Part shown: one piece after another, positions 14,801-24,606 of the stretch
How the letters are laid out: each line of letters begins with the position of its first letter
Position numbering within the stretch: position 1 is the stretch's first letter
Source of the DNA: Hymenopus coronatus
Lineage: Eukaryota; Arthropoda; Insecta; Mantodea; Hymenopodidae
NCBI GenBank assembly: GCA_030762935.1
Contig: CM060898.1
Span: 96,020,781-96,084,780 of the forward strand
Reading direction: 5' to 3'
DNA length: 64,000 nt
Program-made: the position numbers and the translations under genes
The notes under the pieces: generated by a model
What the model was told of the DNA's origin: nothing
Databases searched by the model: none
The model's input: only the letters and a program-made list of their open reading frames with translations

Positions 14801-17800
14801 ATCCTGTGAATTATGTTTTATATGCTTAATCAAATTATTTTTAAATCAATGAGGTAAAAACATATATTCCTTTTTTCAAAATTAAGCATTTCATAGGTTT
14901 ATCACTCCCTTCCTTAAGGAAATATCTTGGATGAATAATATATTATTTAATATTTCAGGATATTCGAGACAGTTGTGAACCTTCTATGTTCTCTTTAGAA
15001 AGGTTACTGTTCAGCATTGCTACAGACACAAGATCTCACATAGAAGTTTTAAAACAGGTATAGTATTTTGTATTTTTGATTTGTATGAAGGTTTTTCTTC
15101 TAATTTAATTATTTTTAATTAATTAACTTTCTTAAAGAGAGAGTGCAGAATATATAGACTGTGCCGTCTTTAAACTGCTTTTGAGTAGTATCATTCTACT
15201 TATCTTCTCAGATTTTTTTTTTCACTTGCTTATTTTGCTTTATTTTTATAACTGGTTAAAACCTAAATCTGTTCTTTGAATTAATAGGTTTTGCCAATGG
15301 TTCTGAAAATCAGGCAACAGGAACTTGATTACAGAAAGCAGCTTTATGCTCTTGGTCTAAAGACATCTGAACGTTTGCCTCTACCTGAAGCAAATCCTAA
15401 AAGGAAGAAGGCCAGGCAAGCAAGGGAAGAAGAGGGAGATTATGAATGTGAGATGTGCAGAGCAAATCTCTTTGTATCCCTGGTGAGTTTCAGTTTAATT
15501 TCTGATTTAGAACTTCAAATTATTTTTTAGCAATGTACTTGTATAAGTTTCGGATGTCAAAACTAAAGCATATACAACATACAAACAAAAACATAAGAAA
15601 CAAAATGCATATCTAAGGGGTTATGCAGTAAGTAATGAGTGTTCGTTCCCACATCATTGCCCAAGGTCAAATCATTTCCTTCAGATCTTTTCTCAGTCTT
15701 ATGTGAGTGCTAATTTAAACAAATTATAGTTGTGCCCTCTGTGATTGTTCAAAATGAACTGTGTGATAAAGAGCCTACAAATGGCAGAGGAATAAGTGCA
15801 TACTGGTGGCAGAGTTAAATATGAATACAAAATGTCACCAAGAATAATGTAATGAATAGTGAATAAGTGTATGAACAAAACAGTGCAACTACAAATCTAA
15901 TTACATTAAATTTACAAACAGTTAATAAAAATTAGTTATGAAGTCAATTATTTTACTATTTCCATTCATTAATTAACTATCTATTCAGATCACCAGTAAG
16001 TTTGCCATTACTATTTACAAAAATATGAAATCAAAAACTATCATTTGCAATATACTATCCAACATTTATTATATTGAGTTTTTTCCTTGTTACTAGAATA
16101 TTTCTGTTGCAAAACAAATGCACCTGAAACTAATTGTATGTATCTGATTGATGTCAAATCCTGGATGCAGCTGTTATTACACTCCTTATACCTAACATTA
16201 CTTTCTGTGTTCTGTACCTATAGGGTCGTTAAATTATAATGTAACCCCTCTCACAGCCTGTCAACGTTGGTCGAGAGAACCAAGAGTTGCCGGGAAAGTT
16301 GACATTAGAAATGGAAATCCTTAAAATCCATACCCAATAGTGAATGCTGGAAATGACCTTCTATAGAGTATAGATGTATGCTTGGGATCATTTGTCCTGC
16401 TGCAGAATGAACCCCTTGCCAATTAAACGCATTCCAGAAGGTTTGGCATGGCATTGGAGAATATTGTGATAATGCTCCTTCTTCATCATTCCTTCTATTT
16501 TCACAATATCGCCTGTCCTATTGCCACCAAAACAACCCCATACCAGCACCGAACCACCTCCATGCTTGACTGTAGGGGATATGTACTGAGGTGCCATGCA
16601 TTCACCTTTTGCACATCGAATAAACTGGCGACGTTTTGAGCCAAATAGCTCAAACTTAGGTTCATCAGTAAATAATACCTTTTTCCACTGATCAACAGTC
16701 CAGCTTACATGTCGCTTGGCCCAATGTAATCTTTTCCGTTTATTGACAGCTCTCAATAGGGGTTTCTTTGCCGCAATGCAACCGTTCAGATGTGCATCCT
16801 GAAGTTGTCTCTTCACTGTAGAAACACTCACAGATTCATCCCTCAACTGGTTCAGTTCTGCTGTTAGCATGGGTGCTGTTTTGAAACAATCACATTTGCT
16901 GGTCACTATTAAATGTTTATCCTCACTTTTCGAGGCCACCCTAGGCCTCCCCTTTCAATAACGATCCTTATTGCTATCTGTAGTTACATACCTCTTTACA
17001 GTGTAATGGACACTTCTCAAGGAAACGTGTTCTTGTGTGGCAATTTGATGCATGGTGTGGCCTGCTTTATGTAAGCTGACTATTGCAGCACGTTTTGCTG
17101 CTGAAAGCTCCCTTCTTTTACCCATTTCAGACTTTTCAACTGCACAATAGCAATGTGTACCATTCACCTGCTTATGAAGCACTGAAGTGCTGTTTGCAGC
17201 CAATACCTATGTACAGATGTCTGGGGACGACATCTAGGGAACCACAGACATACTATAACATCCAAAACAACATTAGGGTAATTGTTCCTATAAGGGCCAA
17301 CAAATCCTACATTTTCAAAATGCACATAATTGACAAACAAAAGGTAGCATAGTAAATTTCAATTATGACTCCATGGATTTCTACCATTTATAATATGATG
17401 TTGGCTTTGTTTGGTGTTATACACTTGTTAATTGCAGCAAAACAAGTTGTTCAAAAACTTTTGAGCGGTGGTGTAAGTCCCTTATAAGATCATTGAGGGT
17501 GTTTTGTGAGAACACCTGGGGATTACAGGGTAAAGGTGGTGTAGATGGTTGAAACTCTAGATCTAAAGTAGGACTACTGCAGCCTGAAACATTGGGTATG
17601 TCTTCTTCTGAAATGGTGTGTTGCTGTGGAGGCTTAAATATATGATTATTGTGAGGAACTGGTCGAATGGCTGAAGGTAAATTAAGATACTGGATATGCC
17701 CTTTGGATTTTGAGGTATATCCTATTATATCAACAAAACAGAAGTAACAATCTGTTACATGGTCACGAGATTCTCACCAAATCATAGGTACTCCAAATTT

Positions 17801-20800
17801 CATTGCATTACATTTACCTTGTAACCCATTTCTCAAATTTGTAGAGCATGAATTGCAGCATATGTGAGGTGCAAATAACTTATGTTGGTCTCCCACATGA
17901 CATCCAAAATACAGTCCATATGCCTTTCGAACTAGAGGTGCAATTTTACACTTTTGGCTCTTGAAGGTTGGTTCTCCATGTACATAACAAAAAGAATTAG
18001 GATGAATTTTACACTCTTGTGGCATTATAGTATATTTACTATCCTTCAAACTATTCTGCAGCAGGTTTATGAAACACTAGTTCACTCCTTGAACACCAAC
18101 AGGAAAGTAGCAACAAACTGAAAATAAATGAAGTATCATTAGTTATAAAATGCCAAGTACAGATGGTAGCACAAGATGGGATGCTAATATATTAGTTTTA
18201 ATATTTATCACTAGATGTCCACCCATATCCTACTGTCCTAAGGAAAAAAAACACAAAATTGAAGTAGCATGTGGAAAGCGGGAGATTCAGCTACTATGAT
18301 ATATGTATGATAAAATAACATTCATAAAGAGCTTTTTTGGATTTTGAAAAAACAGTATGTGATAGACAAAATCTTTATTACAGATTCATTTTTACCATTA
18401 AACAGTGCACCTAATGCATCTATTTTCATAAAAAGGGGACATTTCGTGTTGCATAGTAATAAAGATTACAAAAGATGATTCCTTAAGAGAGCTATTGAGT
18501 CATTCAAATCAGTTGTACCAATTGATGTAATATCTATATGAACTTGATAGAAAAATAAAGTTTTGTAAAAATGCCATTTTAGCTAGAAAATAAGTCGCAC
18601 ACTTAAAATTTGATGGGGAAAAAAAGAAAAGTTAGGGAAAAAAGTTTTACATGGAAGTAAGCTGCATCTGCATTGAGGCAGGAAAAATAAGTAAAAACAT
18701 TTATTTTCTTACACTCACATGTACGTATACAATTGCATCACATTGGCATCAAACACATTGCCATAATTAGGGTTATTCACTTCATCACCTTCTCTCTGAC
18801 CATTTCTTCACTCTCCTCCTACAATACATCGTCCTCCTTGCCTTCTAACACATTCAGTAGAAGCTAACAAAAAAAAATGTACACATTGTTAATACCAAAA
18901 TGCTGGTAAAAGTTTGTATTGTTGGGTAGTTTTTGTTTCAGACACTAGCTATATTATTGCAAATGAGCATAGATATTAACAGCAAAAAAGTCAAGGTAGG
19001 AAATGTATGCTGCAATATTACTTTTAACTGTTTAAATTTGGACCAAAAGTGCAGCTTATTTTTGAGCATAAAGTAGTTTGTAGAAGCTATATAAAAATAT
19101 TGAATGTATGTATTCACTTGACTTTCTGTAGTACCTATTCTGCAACAAACTATTTTTTCAAAAACTTCTATTTCTTGCTAATCAAGATAAATAACAGAAA
19201 TAGTTTTGGTGTATATTTTCAAGGGAAAAAGGCAATACACTAGGTTCAAGGGAAATAAGGCTAAAGAAGTAGCAAAATATTTTAAGAGCTGGTCATTTTG
19301 TGATTGTTTTGACATTCCATTCTCATTGCATGATCAGGATGAAAGAAAAAAAAAGTGAATGGCAACTTTAAGAAATTTAAAGTAATGGGAAATTTCAATC
19401 AAAAACAAGGATTAATTAGTAAATGGTTAACACCACAAAACATGTATAGGACATAAATTGTGAGTTCTAACAAGATCTACATTTCTTGTGTAGGAAGATT
19501 TTGTCTATCTCTTAATGATTTACCAGTTATGCAAAAGTCAACTAGAATGAAGCATTGAACAGATCAGAGGCTATTCCCAAAACATTTGAGATTTATGTTT
19601 TATTTGTGATGTGTACATCTTTAATATTTAATAGACATCTTGAATCATTTTTGAGAAAATAGAAATTCCTGAAAAACTTTGTGTCACAAGTTTGGAAGAT
19701 ACTGAGCTTAAATACACATAAAACCTTTTTATAAAAATGCTTTTTGTTTATTATTCAGGGGTACCTTAAAACATATATTTCCGTTGAGATTTCTTTATCA
19801 AAATTTTGGATGGAATGTAATACCTTCTCTACTTACTATGTACATTATACAGGGTATTGAAAGTAATACATGATAGTGGGTAGAGAAGTTGTTGTTTTAA
19901 TGAATGATAACTTGCAATTTTTATGGAGATGGCCAGTTTTTGCATTTCTGCTTAAGCTTGGAAAAATATCTGGATAACTTTATTAAGAACTCATTATCAC
20001 TGCTGATTTAAGAGTCAACCAAATTAAGCATTTTCTGACACAAGTGAGTGGAATTATCAGTGGACAAATCTTGTTGTGTACATGCTTGCTGACCAGTAAC
20101 TTTTTGGTTTTACTTTAGGTCACCAATTCCCATGAAGAAGGGGTTTACTGTCTTCCTCATGCTATAGAATTACTAATAAAGAAGCGACATCATCTGAAGT
20201 ATTGCAAACTTATGTACACGTATGATCAGGTGAGTGTGTTGCTAAATACGATGCATGTTTAAGGGTGCCTAGGAAATGGAATAAATTATAAAAAAGTAAT
20301 AATTCTTCATATTAAATTCTGATTAAGATTAAATTTTTAACAGTTAAAATATCTGATGTAGATGGTCCAGCCTGTTGTGGAAAATTTAGAATAATGCCTG
20401 TAATTGTTTAGCCAAAAGATATATAAATTTCAATAATATTTGAAGATCAGTATGTGCATGCAAGCTAAAAACTGTCATAAAATGTATCTAGTATTCTTTT
20501 AATGGAATTTTACAATGTAAAGGCTGGTTCACGACCACTGCAAACAGTAACCGGAATAACAGCAAAGTTGAAGTACATGTTAATGGAAGCATTTGCAATT
20601 GATAAGAAGCTTTCCTGGGCTCCAGACTTTCTTATTCCCGTTCCAAGGCACAACACTAGATCCACATTGTGCATATTAGATTCTTCTCTGTATAGATTAT
20701 TCTAGGTGGCCATGCCATGAAACAGCCACTAAAGCTCAATCTCATCAATATCTGATTATTAGAAGAACAATTGAAAAGGAAGTTGGAACAGGGTAAACAG

Positions 20801-23800
20801 TTTAACAACCTTTCAGCAAGAATTGTCCATGTAGGTCCCACAGTTGATTTGTTGGAAGAGGAGCTGGAAGTTCTAATTTTGATGTTGACTATACTGCATT
20901 ATATTGGCTATATTGGAGGCAGGGGAAAAAATATAATTGGTCATTTAAAAACAAATGAAATATCAGTGTGCAAATCAACTTTATACCTAAGAGATTACCA
21001 GACGTTGTGAACCAAAATCTTGTGTCCTGTTGTTCCCATTTCCGTTTTGGTTACTGTTCTCAAGCAATTCTGAACCAGCCTTAATCCTTGCCTCATGCAA
21101 GGAGAGATGTAGTAAAAGCAGACATTTAAACACTGAACACTATTAAAAAAAAAGTTACATAAGTTAAATAGTTACTTCTATATCATCTTCATCCCCATTA
21201 AACTGAAGATGATAGGTGTTTTTTTTTTTTTTTTTTAGTTAATGCATTCAGAACCAACCGTTTTAAACAAACTCAAATGCCCAGATTAGTAAAGCTTTCT
21301 GAATAAAAATACTATAACAGTCAGACAAAATTCCTGGCTTGTGGTTTAGGATTGCTGTAAAATGCATTTAAATTGAAGCTAACTATGAAGCAAAGTAGTT
21401 TTTACTATATACTCTATATTTATTTTAAGCATAAATAGCTAACCAAGATTTGGTGCTGAAAAACAGGCATCAGTAGTGGTTTCTGATATCCAAAACTTGT
21501 GTACAGTAGAGTGAATGGAATTGTTTTGTAAAGTGTTTTATGTTGGTAAGGAAATGCTTAACTGCCTCTTATCATGTCCAATCCCCAGACCTTAACTGGT
21601 TTCAATACTCCAATTCCTCTTTTCCTTGACTCCTGAGCCTGAAACCAACTTGGGTGCAAACTTAATGTTTGTGTGTCAGACTTTTGGCATCAAACCAATA
21701 CGAGATGGACTCATCCAAGGTTTGTTGTGGGGCTGTTATGGAACACATATAATAAGGGTTTCTACCAGAATGATATACTCTTTTGTTTTTTATTTATTTA
21801 CATTTTATTTATAAGCTTAACAAAAATTATATAATACTAGCTTTTACCCACAATTTTCCCTCGCCCATATTGTTTGACATTGGAATAGCACTTGGTGGTA
21901 TTTAAAACCATCCGGTGAACACCAGTATCTTCAAGTTGCAACCGTGTTTTCAAATTTCCTCCTATGTCTCTGCAGCATTTCCAGAACTTGGAAGATTATC
22001 GGGGGACAGGTTGAGGAGTCACATCCTTTCGCGTGAATATCAGGGAATTATAAGTAAGAGCTTATCTGTTTGTGTGAAGGGAAGACCTATGCACTGTTCC
22101 ACATTTGGCTGAAAATTGCTCTAATTCCAGGTGCCTAGGTGGGCCAGCAAGGTTACTTTCATCAGATTTTATGTATGATAGGCCGGCCAGGTTAGATTCA
22201 TCAGATGCCAAGTGCGATTGACCGACCAAATAGAGTCCAACTTAACATTTTGTGATTTATGTTAAATTTGACACAATCTTTCATACTTTGCTGCTGGAGT
22301 GTATCTAGACAAATTAGATCTGTTTGCTTTTAGCATCTTAGACATTGTATTGTCACTGCTTCTCTGATTTAGCATCAAAATGTGAAGTAACAAACAAAGG
22401 TTTTATTAAAATATTATCATGGCAGTGAAAATTAACTGCTTTACATTACTTTTTACTATGTTACATTAGATTAAGTGATAAATCAAAAATGTATAATGTG
22501 ACTTATTCATAGAATGGATTTGCATACTTTTTGGTTGGCATGATCAATATTCTTATTGTAATTAAAGTTTAACCTGGTTCTGAGGAGTCCATAAATTGGC
22601 TATGACCATAACATTTTAACATACATTGTGCACATTTTAATTAATTCTGACCAAACAAAAGTTCAAACACTGAAAGGTGGCCATAGAAAGATAACATTAC
22701 TGCTAATACTAAGAACCAATAGGTCATGTCAGTGGTATCAAAACTGGAAGAGTCCAGTTATTTGGTGATTAACAGGAATTGACAAAATCTATAAGGCTGG
22801 GGAAAAATTTCATTTTAATATTTCAATTTATATATAACACATGGATATTTGAACAAAATGATAGCCTAAAGCGTTGACATATGCTTAAACTTTACATTGT
22901 TAAAATAAGTTTTGAAATAAAATGACTAGCTAAGACAAATTTTGCCATTGTCTTCTCTTTATATATTGGCAGATTTCAATAACTAACTTAACTGCTGTAC
23001 AAATTTTCTGTTTATTTAAATTTTATGCAACTCAGTTTATCTGATTCCCCATTTCTCTTTTACTTTTTGTAAAAAGTCCCCTTTAATTATTATATATATG
23101 TATATGCGCACACACACAGACAAGAAAATCCCCCTGCCCTCAACTACCCTTTACATGAAAAAATTTCAAAAATTTTGGTTTTCTCAAAAATGGTTCTAAT
23201 GATTTTGATTAAAACCTCTTATATTTGAGATAATTACATGACAAATAAAATGTATATCTGAATTTTCTGGGAATAGCCTCTGAAGACCTCTTTATTCTAA
23301 ATGAATTTTTTTGAATTTTGCATAACTGGTAAACCTTAAGAGAGAGACAAAAACTTACTACAAATAAATGTAGAGTTGATTGTTTTCTTGTCGTTGGTTT
23401 CAGTTTTAAAATACTTAAAACTTTTTTTTCATTCAGGAACTTGTCAACACCTGGCCACACAAAGATTGAGTTCCAATCCTATTTTATTTATCAATTTTAA
23501 AAAAATGTTGACTGTCAGTTTAGCCTAGTGTATATCCTTATTTCCCTTCTACTTAAGGAACTAAGTAAGAAGGCCTTTTCTGTTAATGTTTATCTCAATT
23601 AGCATGAAGTAGATAGAAGAATAAGCTTATTAATAATAATTTGTTCCAGAGATGTAGAGAAAGTAATGTGAATGGGACACAAGATTTTTCTCATAATTTT
23701 CTCCATTCCTCTCCTTTACTATGTTTCTTTGTCATATTCCTTTGTTGATTCTTGCATATCTTTAAAATTTCTTCCTCCTCCTTTATCAAGCATTTAAAGA

Positions 23801-24188
23801 AGTTTAGAACTCTTTCTAGTATTATTCCATTTCTTCTTATTCTTCTCAATTGAAATTAGAAAGCATTGGAACATTCCTGTGCACTCAGTGTACTTAAAAA
23901 TATAAGTTACTAAGTTGTTGAATAATTCTTCCATGCCTATAGTTTAAATGCCCTTAATTCTCAGTACAAAGGTGTCTACTTGATGCATTCAATTAAAGCA
24001 AATGCACATTTATAAAATCACTGTTTACATTTTCAGCTACAATTTGCGAAGATATATTGTGTGATATTTTATTATTTCAGGCTGAATTGAATGAATTGGT
24101 GCAGAAACTAGAAGAGAGAATTGAAGCAAAGAGTCACAAGAAGTCTCAGTCTAAGCATGTGACAAGCTCAGCTTTACAGAAACCATGA
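319..24188 (+). CDS. Jarid2: JARID2 (Jumonji), C-terminal half, 7 exons
   Basis: Nuclear chromatin protein that in animals recruits and tunes Polycomb repressive complex 2; no histone demethylase activity is expected. Joined exons 319-604, 7529-7643, 11867-12158, 14959-15057, 15288-15482, 20119-20229 and 24081-24188 give 1206 nt, 401 codons plus stop, with all phases compatible and GT-AG borders. The first exon reads [16 protein letters not shown], the start of the JARID2 JmjC region; then come the JmjC core and a C5HC2 zinc finger. In active KDM5 relatives the HxE iron pair lies in a YLHWGE motif; here it is YLHTGA, so E is A. The distal His is replaced by Thr in [11 protein letters not shown]. 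Both losses are typical of JARID2 and argue against KDM5. The ARID and JmjN domains and the N-terminal PRC2-binding part must lie upstream. Start codon not in window. Identification is from recalled family similarity; orthology is very likely. Confidence 0.95.
605..2719. other. JARID2 intron, mostly unassigned
   Basis: Apart from the SINE tail at about 1696-1905 I recognise nothing. ORFs here are short and carry no family signature. Confidence 0.6.
1696..1905 (+). repeat. SINE family 1, 5'-truncated copy
   Basis: Begins in the shared segment cgggcacaaaaatccttagc and continues through gcatggcttcctttggaagg, the tttacggcacgtaaaagaacctc block and the aagcggtctttcac block, to the taaataacac tail. 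Colinear with the full copies at 9140-9404 and 50522-50794; the tRNA-like head is missing. Confidence 0.8.
2720..3526 (-). repeat. Unnamed 0.84-kb palindrome-headed repeat, copy A
   Basis: Reverse-oriented copy of the family also seen at 5991, 9025, 19380, 23120, 32913 and 45571. Its 5' head (high coordinate) is the near-palindrome around CTATGTACA; ACTTTCGCTACA sits near the other end. About 807 bp. A T-tract at 3401-3418 interrupts it. No convincing protein. Confidence 0.85.
3526..3815 (+). repeat. Diverged tandem duplication
   Basis: The segment from atatttgactttcactg near 3531 recurs as atatttgaatttcactg near 3706. Both continue through gcatc-ttgactc and then an aatgg-gaagaaaa block with a similar order of motifs, about 175 bp apart. 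Origin unknown. Confidence 0.5.
4370..5330 (+). pseudogene. Jockey/CR1-type LINE fragment, RNase H region
   Basis: Around 4795-5130 the translation reads [19 protein letters not shown], then [12 protein letters not shown], then [20 protein letters not shown]. These match the TDxSK...AELYAI...WVPGHVGxxGNExAD pattern of the RNase H domain in non-LTR retrotransposons. Upstream, [14 protein letters not shown] (near 4450-4495) resembles the linker between reverse transcriptase and RNase H. Several stops and frameshifts; no intact reading frame. Confidence 0.7.
4647..4696. repeat. 25-bp direct duplication
   Basis: gaaatgcctagcatgtttat... occurs twice back to back with a 25-bp period, inside the LINE fragment. 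Looks like a recent slippage event. Confidence 0.85.
5436..5714 (-). repeat. SINE family 2, full-length copy with TSD
   Basis: tRNA-derived SINE in reverse orientation. The head at the high-coordinate end reads, on the minus strand, ggccgcgccgtggctaggtg; then come an A-box-like gtggttagaccactcgcc and a B-box-like gggttcgatccc, and the low-coordinate end is a T-rich (poly-A) tail. An 11-bp target duplication, catgtgttgct, flanks it at 5425-5435 and 5715-5725. Confidence 0.92.
5991..6825 (+). repeat. Unnamed 0.84-kb palindrome-headed repeat, copy B
   Basis: Bounded by ACTTTCTCTACA at 5991 and TGTAGAGAAAGT ending at 6825 (exact inverted repeats, 12 bp). The first 40 bp form a palindrome centred on CTATGTACATAG. 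Similarity to other copies continues about 30 bp past the right repeat, to gattttt. ORFs on the minus strand (5939-6257) align between copies but lack family motifs. Confidence 0.9.
6840..7528. other. JARID2 intron, nothing recognised
   Basis: AT-rich intronic DNA; no coding or repeat signature seen. Confidence 0.5.
7529..7643 (+). CDS. Jarid2: JARID2 exon b (JmjC core)
   Basis: Acceptor tgttacag|gt, donor atatg|gtatgt. 115 nt. Reads [20 protein letters not shown] and then the iron-pocket segment [10 protein letters not shown], in which the Glu of active JmjC enzymes is Ala. Confidence 0.95.
7644..9020. other. JARID2 intron; T-rich tract near its end
   Basis: No gene seen. A long T-rich tract broken only by two C bases lies at about 8817-8866. 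A short palindrome occurs around 8156-8205 (attatttcagtaat...attactgaaataat). Confidence 0.6.
9025..9830 (+). repeat. Unnamed palindrome-headed repeat, copy G, split by a SINE
   Basis: actttctcttgtaagtaaag then gtattgcattccacccaaaa match the family head with most of the palindrome deleted. The copy resumes after the SINE at 9418 and runs to about 9830 with increasing divergence. It is older than the SINE inserted in it. Confidence 0.8.
9140..9404 (+). repeat. SINE family 1, full-length copy with TSD, nested
   Basis: tRNA-like head tcgtcctccgtggtggac with B-box gggttcaaacct, then the family body and a taaataacac-type end. Flanked by a 13-bp duplication, tttagaaaaagat, at 9127-9139 and 9405-9417. 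It sits inside the older repeat copy 9025-9830. Confidence 0.92.
9830..10549. other. JARID2 intron, nothing recognised
   Basis: AT-rich; no signature seen. Confidence 0.5.
10550..11345 (+). repeat. 85-bp minisatellite, about 9 copies
   Basis: The block gtgaagcaagtgtgcaaag recurs at about 10608, 10693, 10777, 10862, 10947, 11034, 11118 and 11203, spacing 84-87 bp, with a decayed unit after 11280. Each unit also carries gctgtttacctggccatctg and gcctttgtgagagcatgt. The period is not a multiple of three, so the ORFs across it are chance. Confidence 0.95.
11346..11866. other. JARID2 intron end, nothing recognised
   Basis: No feature beyond the 3' splice site of exon c. Confidence 0.5.
11867..12158 (+). 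CDS. Jarid2: JARID2 exon c (JmjC distal half)
   Basis: Acceptor ttttttgtag|gt, donor ttaaa|gtaagt. 292 nt. Encodes [28 protein letters not shown] and [13 protein letters not shown]. The position of the third iron ligand (His in KDM5 AYHSGFN) is Thr in AFTSSIC. Confidence 0.95.
12285..12780 (-). pseudogene. IS630-Tc1-mariner transposase, C-terminal remnant
   Basis: Minus-strand ORF 12432-12701 contains [20 protein letters not shown], which matches the P.L.P.D..LWG.LK..VY pattern around the last catalytic acid of a common insect transposase family. The C-terminal part ([18 protein letters not shown]) is the same as in the copy at 38470-39550. N-terminal two thirds missing. Confidence 0.8.
12850..13760 (-). 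pseudogene. Remnant of an unclassified transposase-like protein
   Basis: Minus-strand frames joined by shifts read [13 protein letters not shown] (near 13720), then [20 protein letters not shown] (near 13300), then [20 protein letters not shown] (near 13050). The SDxCxGQNxN...RF pattern recurs in DDE-like proteins of unclassified insect DNA transposons. I cannot name the superfamily. Many frameshifts. Confidence 0.55.
14415..14790 (+). repeat. SINE-like repeat with (GAA)n tail
   Basis: A possible B-box, agattcaaatcctc, near 14470; a body with an attcatttccttcatcat-like middle; an end cctctgaagaatagggtaat; then a pure (GAA)n run at 14731-14788. Its end resembles that of the repeat at 45077-45405. 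Confidence 0.6.
14731..14788 (+). repeat. (GAA)n microsatellite
   Basis: About 19 uninterrupted GAA units, probably the tail of the SINE-like repeat upstream. It lies 170 bp before exon d. Confidence 0.97.
14959..15057 (+). CDS. Jarid2: JARID2 exon d
   Basis: Acceptor atatttcag|ga, donor aaacag|gtatag. 99 nt, phase 0 at both ends. Encodes a helical segment, [20 protein letters not shown], that matches the FSMEKLL region after the JmjC fold in vertebrate JARID2. Confidence 0.93.
15288..15482 (+). CDS. Jarid2: JARID2 exon e (C5HC2 finger, first half)
   Basis: Acceptor gaattaatag|gt, donor atccctg|gtgagt. 195 nt, phase 0 at both ends. A basic [16 protein letters not shown] helix is followed by a Lys/Arg-rich linker and [14 protein letters not shown], whose CxxC opens the C5HC2 zinc finger. 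Confidence 0.94.
15540..16360. other. JARID2 intron, nothing recognised
   Basis: No coding or repeat signature seen up to the Tc1 remnant. Confidence 0.45.
16370..17473 (-). mobile_element. Tc1-like transposon, 3'-truncated and dead
   Basis: Tc1/mariner superfamily, DD34E type. The minus-strand transposase starts at [20 protein letters not shown] (helix-turn-helix), then a GRPR hook, the first catalytic Asp in [13 protein letters not shown], and [13 protein letters not shown]. An in-frame TGA lies at 16952-16954 (between DRY and KGRPR), and one extra A shifts the frame at the second Asp, in the QQD-DPKHT motif near 16385-16395. Sequence after DPKHT does not match Tc1, so the catalytic Glu and the far terminal repeat are missing. 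The near terminus, CACCACCGCTCAAAAGTTTT on the minus strand, ends at 17473 next to TA. Confidence 0.9.
17476..18055 (-). pseudogene. Cys-rich transposon-type protein fragment cut by Tc1
   Basis: The minus strand reads [29 protein letters not shown], a stop, then [34 protein letters not shown] and [11 protein letters not shown]. This order recurs in a multi-copy insect protein with Cys pairs, probably transposon-encoded. I do not know its function. The frame ends exactly where the Tc1 terminus begins (TA at 17474-17475). Confidence 0.65.
18583..19067. mobile_element. Nonautonomous TIR element, possibly pogo-like
   Basis: Left tagaaaataagtcgcacact and right, reverse complement, tcaaaaataagctgcacttt are imperfect inverted repeats about 485 bp apart. 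A short acidic coding relic may exist on the minus strand near 18790-18860. Superfamily uncertain. Confidence 0.5.
19380..19864 (-). repeat. Unnamed palindrome-headed repeat, copy E, partial
   Basis: Shares the aaacaaggatt, tttgtctatctctta, ggctattcccaaaac and taccttctct-actatgtacat blocks with the full copies, in reverse orientation. The interior is shortened. Confidence 0.75.
20119..20229 (+). CDS. Jarid2: JARID2 exon f (C5HC2 finger, second half)
   Basis: Acceptor tactttag|gt, donor gatcag|gtgagt. 111 nt. Completes the zinc finger: [11 protein letters not shown] and [13 protein letters not shown] supply the CxxH and final Cys. Confidence 0.94.
20230..23110. other. Long JARID2 intron, mostly unassigned
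   Basis: ORFs at 20502-20705 and 20771-21010 have no signature I recognise. About 21838-22115 begins ctagcttttacccacaattt, like the acccgcggcttcgc start of insect RTE- or SINE-type repeats, so it may be a repeat. A short diverged duplication (ggccagcaaggtta / ggccggccaggtta) lies at about 22142-22235. Confidence 0.4.
23120..23664 (+). repeat. Unnamed palindrome-headed repeat, copy F, 5'-truncated
   Basis: Starts at aagaaaatccccctgccctc and runs through ctaccctttacatg, gggaatagcctctgaagac and the right terminus TGTAGAGAAAGT (23653-23664). The palindromic head is absent; a TA/CA-rich run lies at the junction (23090-23120). Confidence 0.85.
24081..24188 (+). CDS. Jarid2: JARID2 terminal coding exon
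   Basis: Acceptor attatttcag|gct; 35 codons, then TGA at 24186-24188. Encodes [20 protein letters not shown], a short coiled-coil-like helix, and a Lys/Ser-rich tail. The 3' UTR follows; I could not fix a single poly(A) site. An AATAAA motif lies near 26235. Confidence 0.9.
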   Translation, partial: AELNELVQKLEERIEAKSHKKSQSKHVTSSALQKP

Positions 24189-24606
24189 CCCATATCTAAG
24201 AATTAGTGCCATTATTAATTGGGCCTCCGATACAGCTACCATCACTGCCATTAGTGTTACATGGAATGCTTTTCATTTGGAGCTGATTATAGATGTTTAT
24301 TTTCTTACATTGTGGCTCAGTAGCATTTGTAGACTTTTGGGTTTCTGGGGAAACATTCAGATATTACATTTTTAGTAAGTATATGAATTGTGATATTTTA
24401 TATGATATTTTTTATTGAATGTCATAAAAATGTAGAAAAGAGGATTAATATAATCCTCTTGGTAATTTTTAAAAGGATTCAGAGGACATGTTTAAAATAA
24501 TATAAACATATATGTCCAATAATGCACATAAAAGAAGAAATGAAACACCACACAACTGTTTTTAGTTAAAAATAATAATTCAATTAATTTGAAAGAACTT
24601 CTGAAA

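Noticed and set aside
319..24188. KDM5 (lid) rather than JARID2
   Set aside because: Iron ligands are replaced and the entry segment [16 protein letters not shown] is specific to JARID2.
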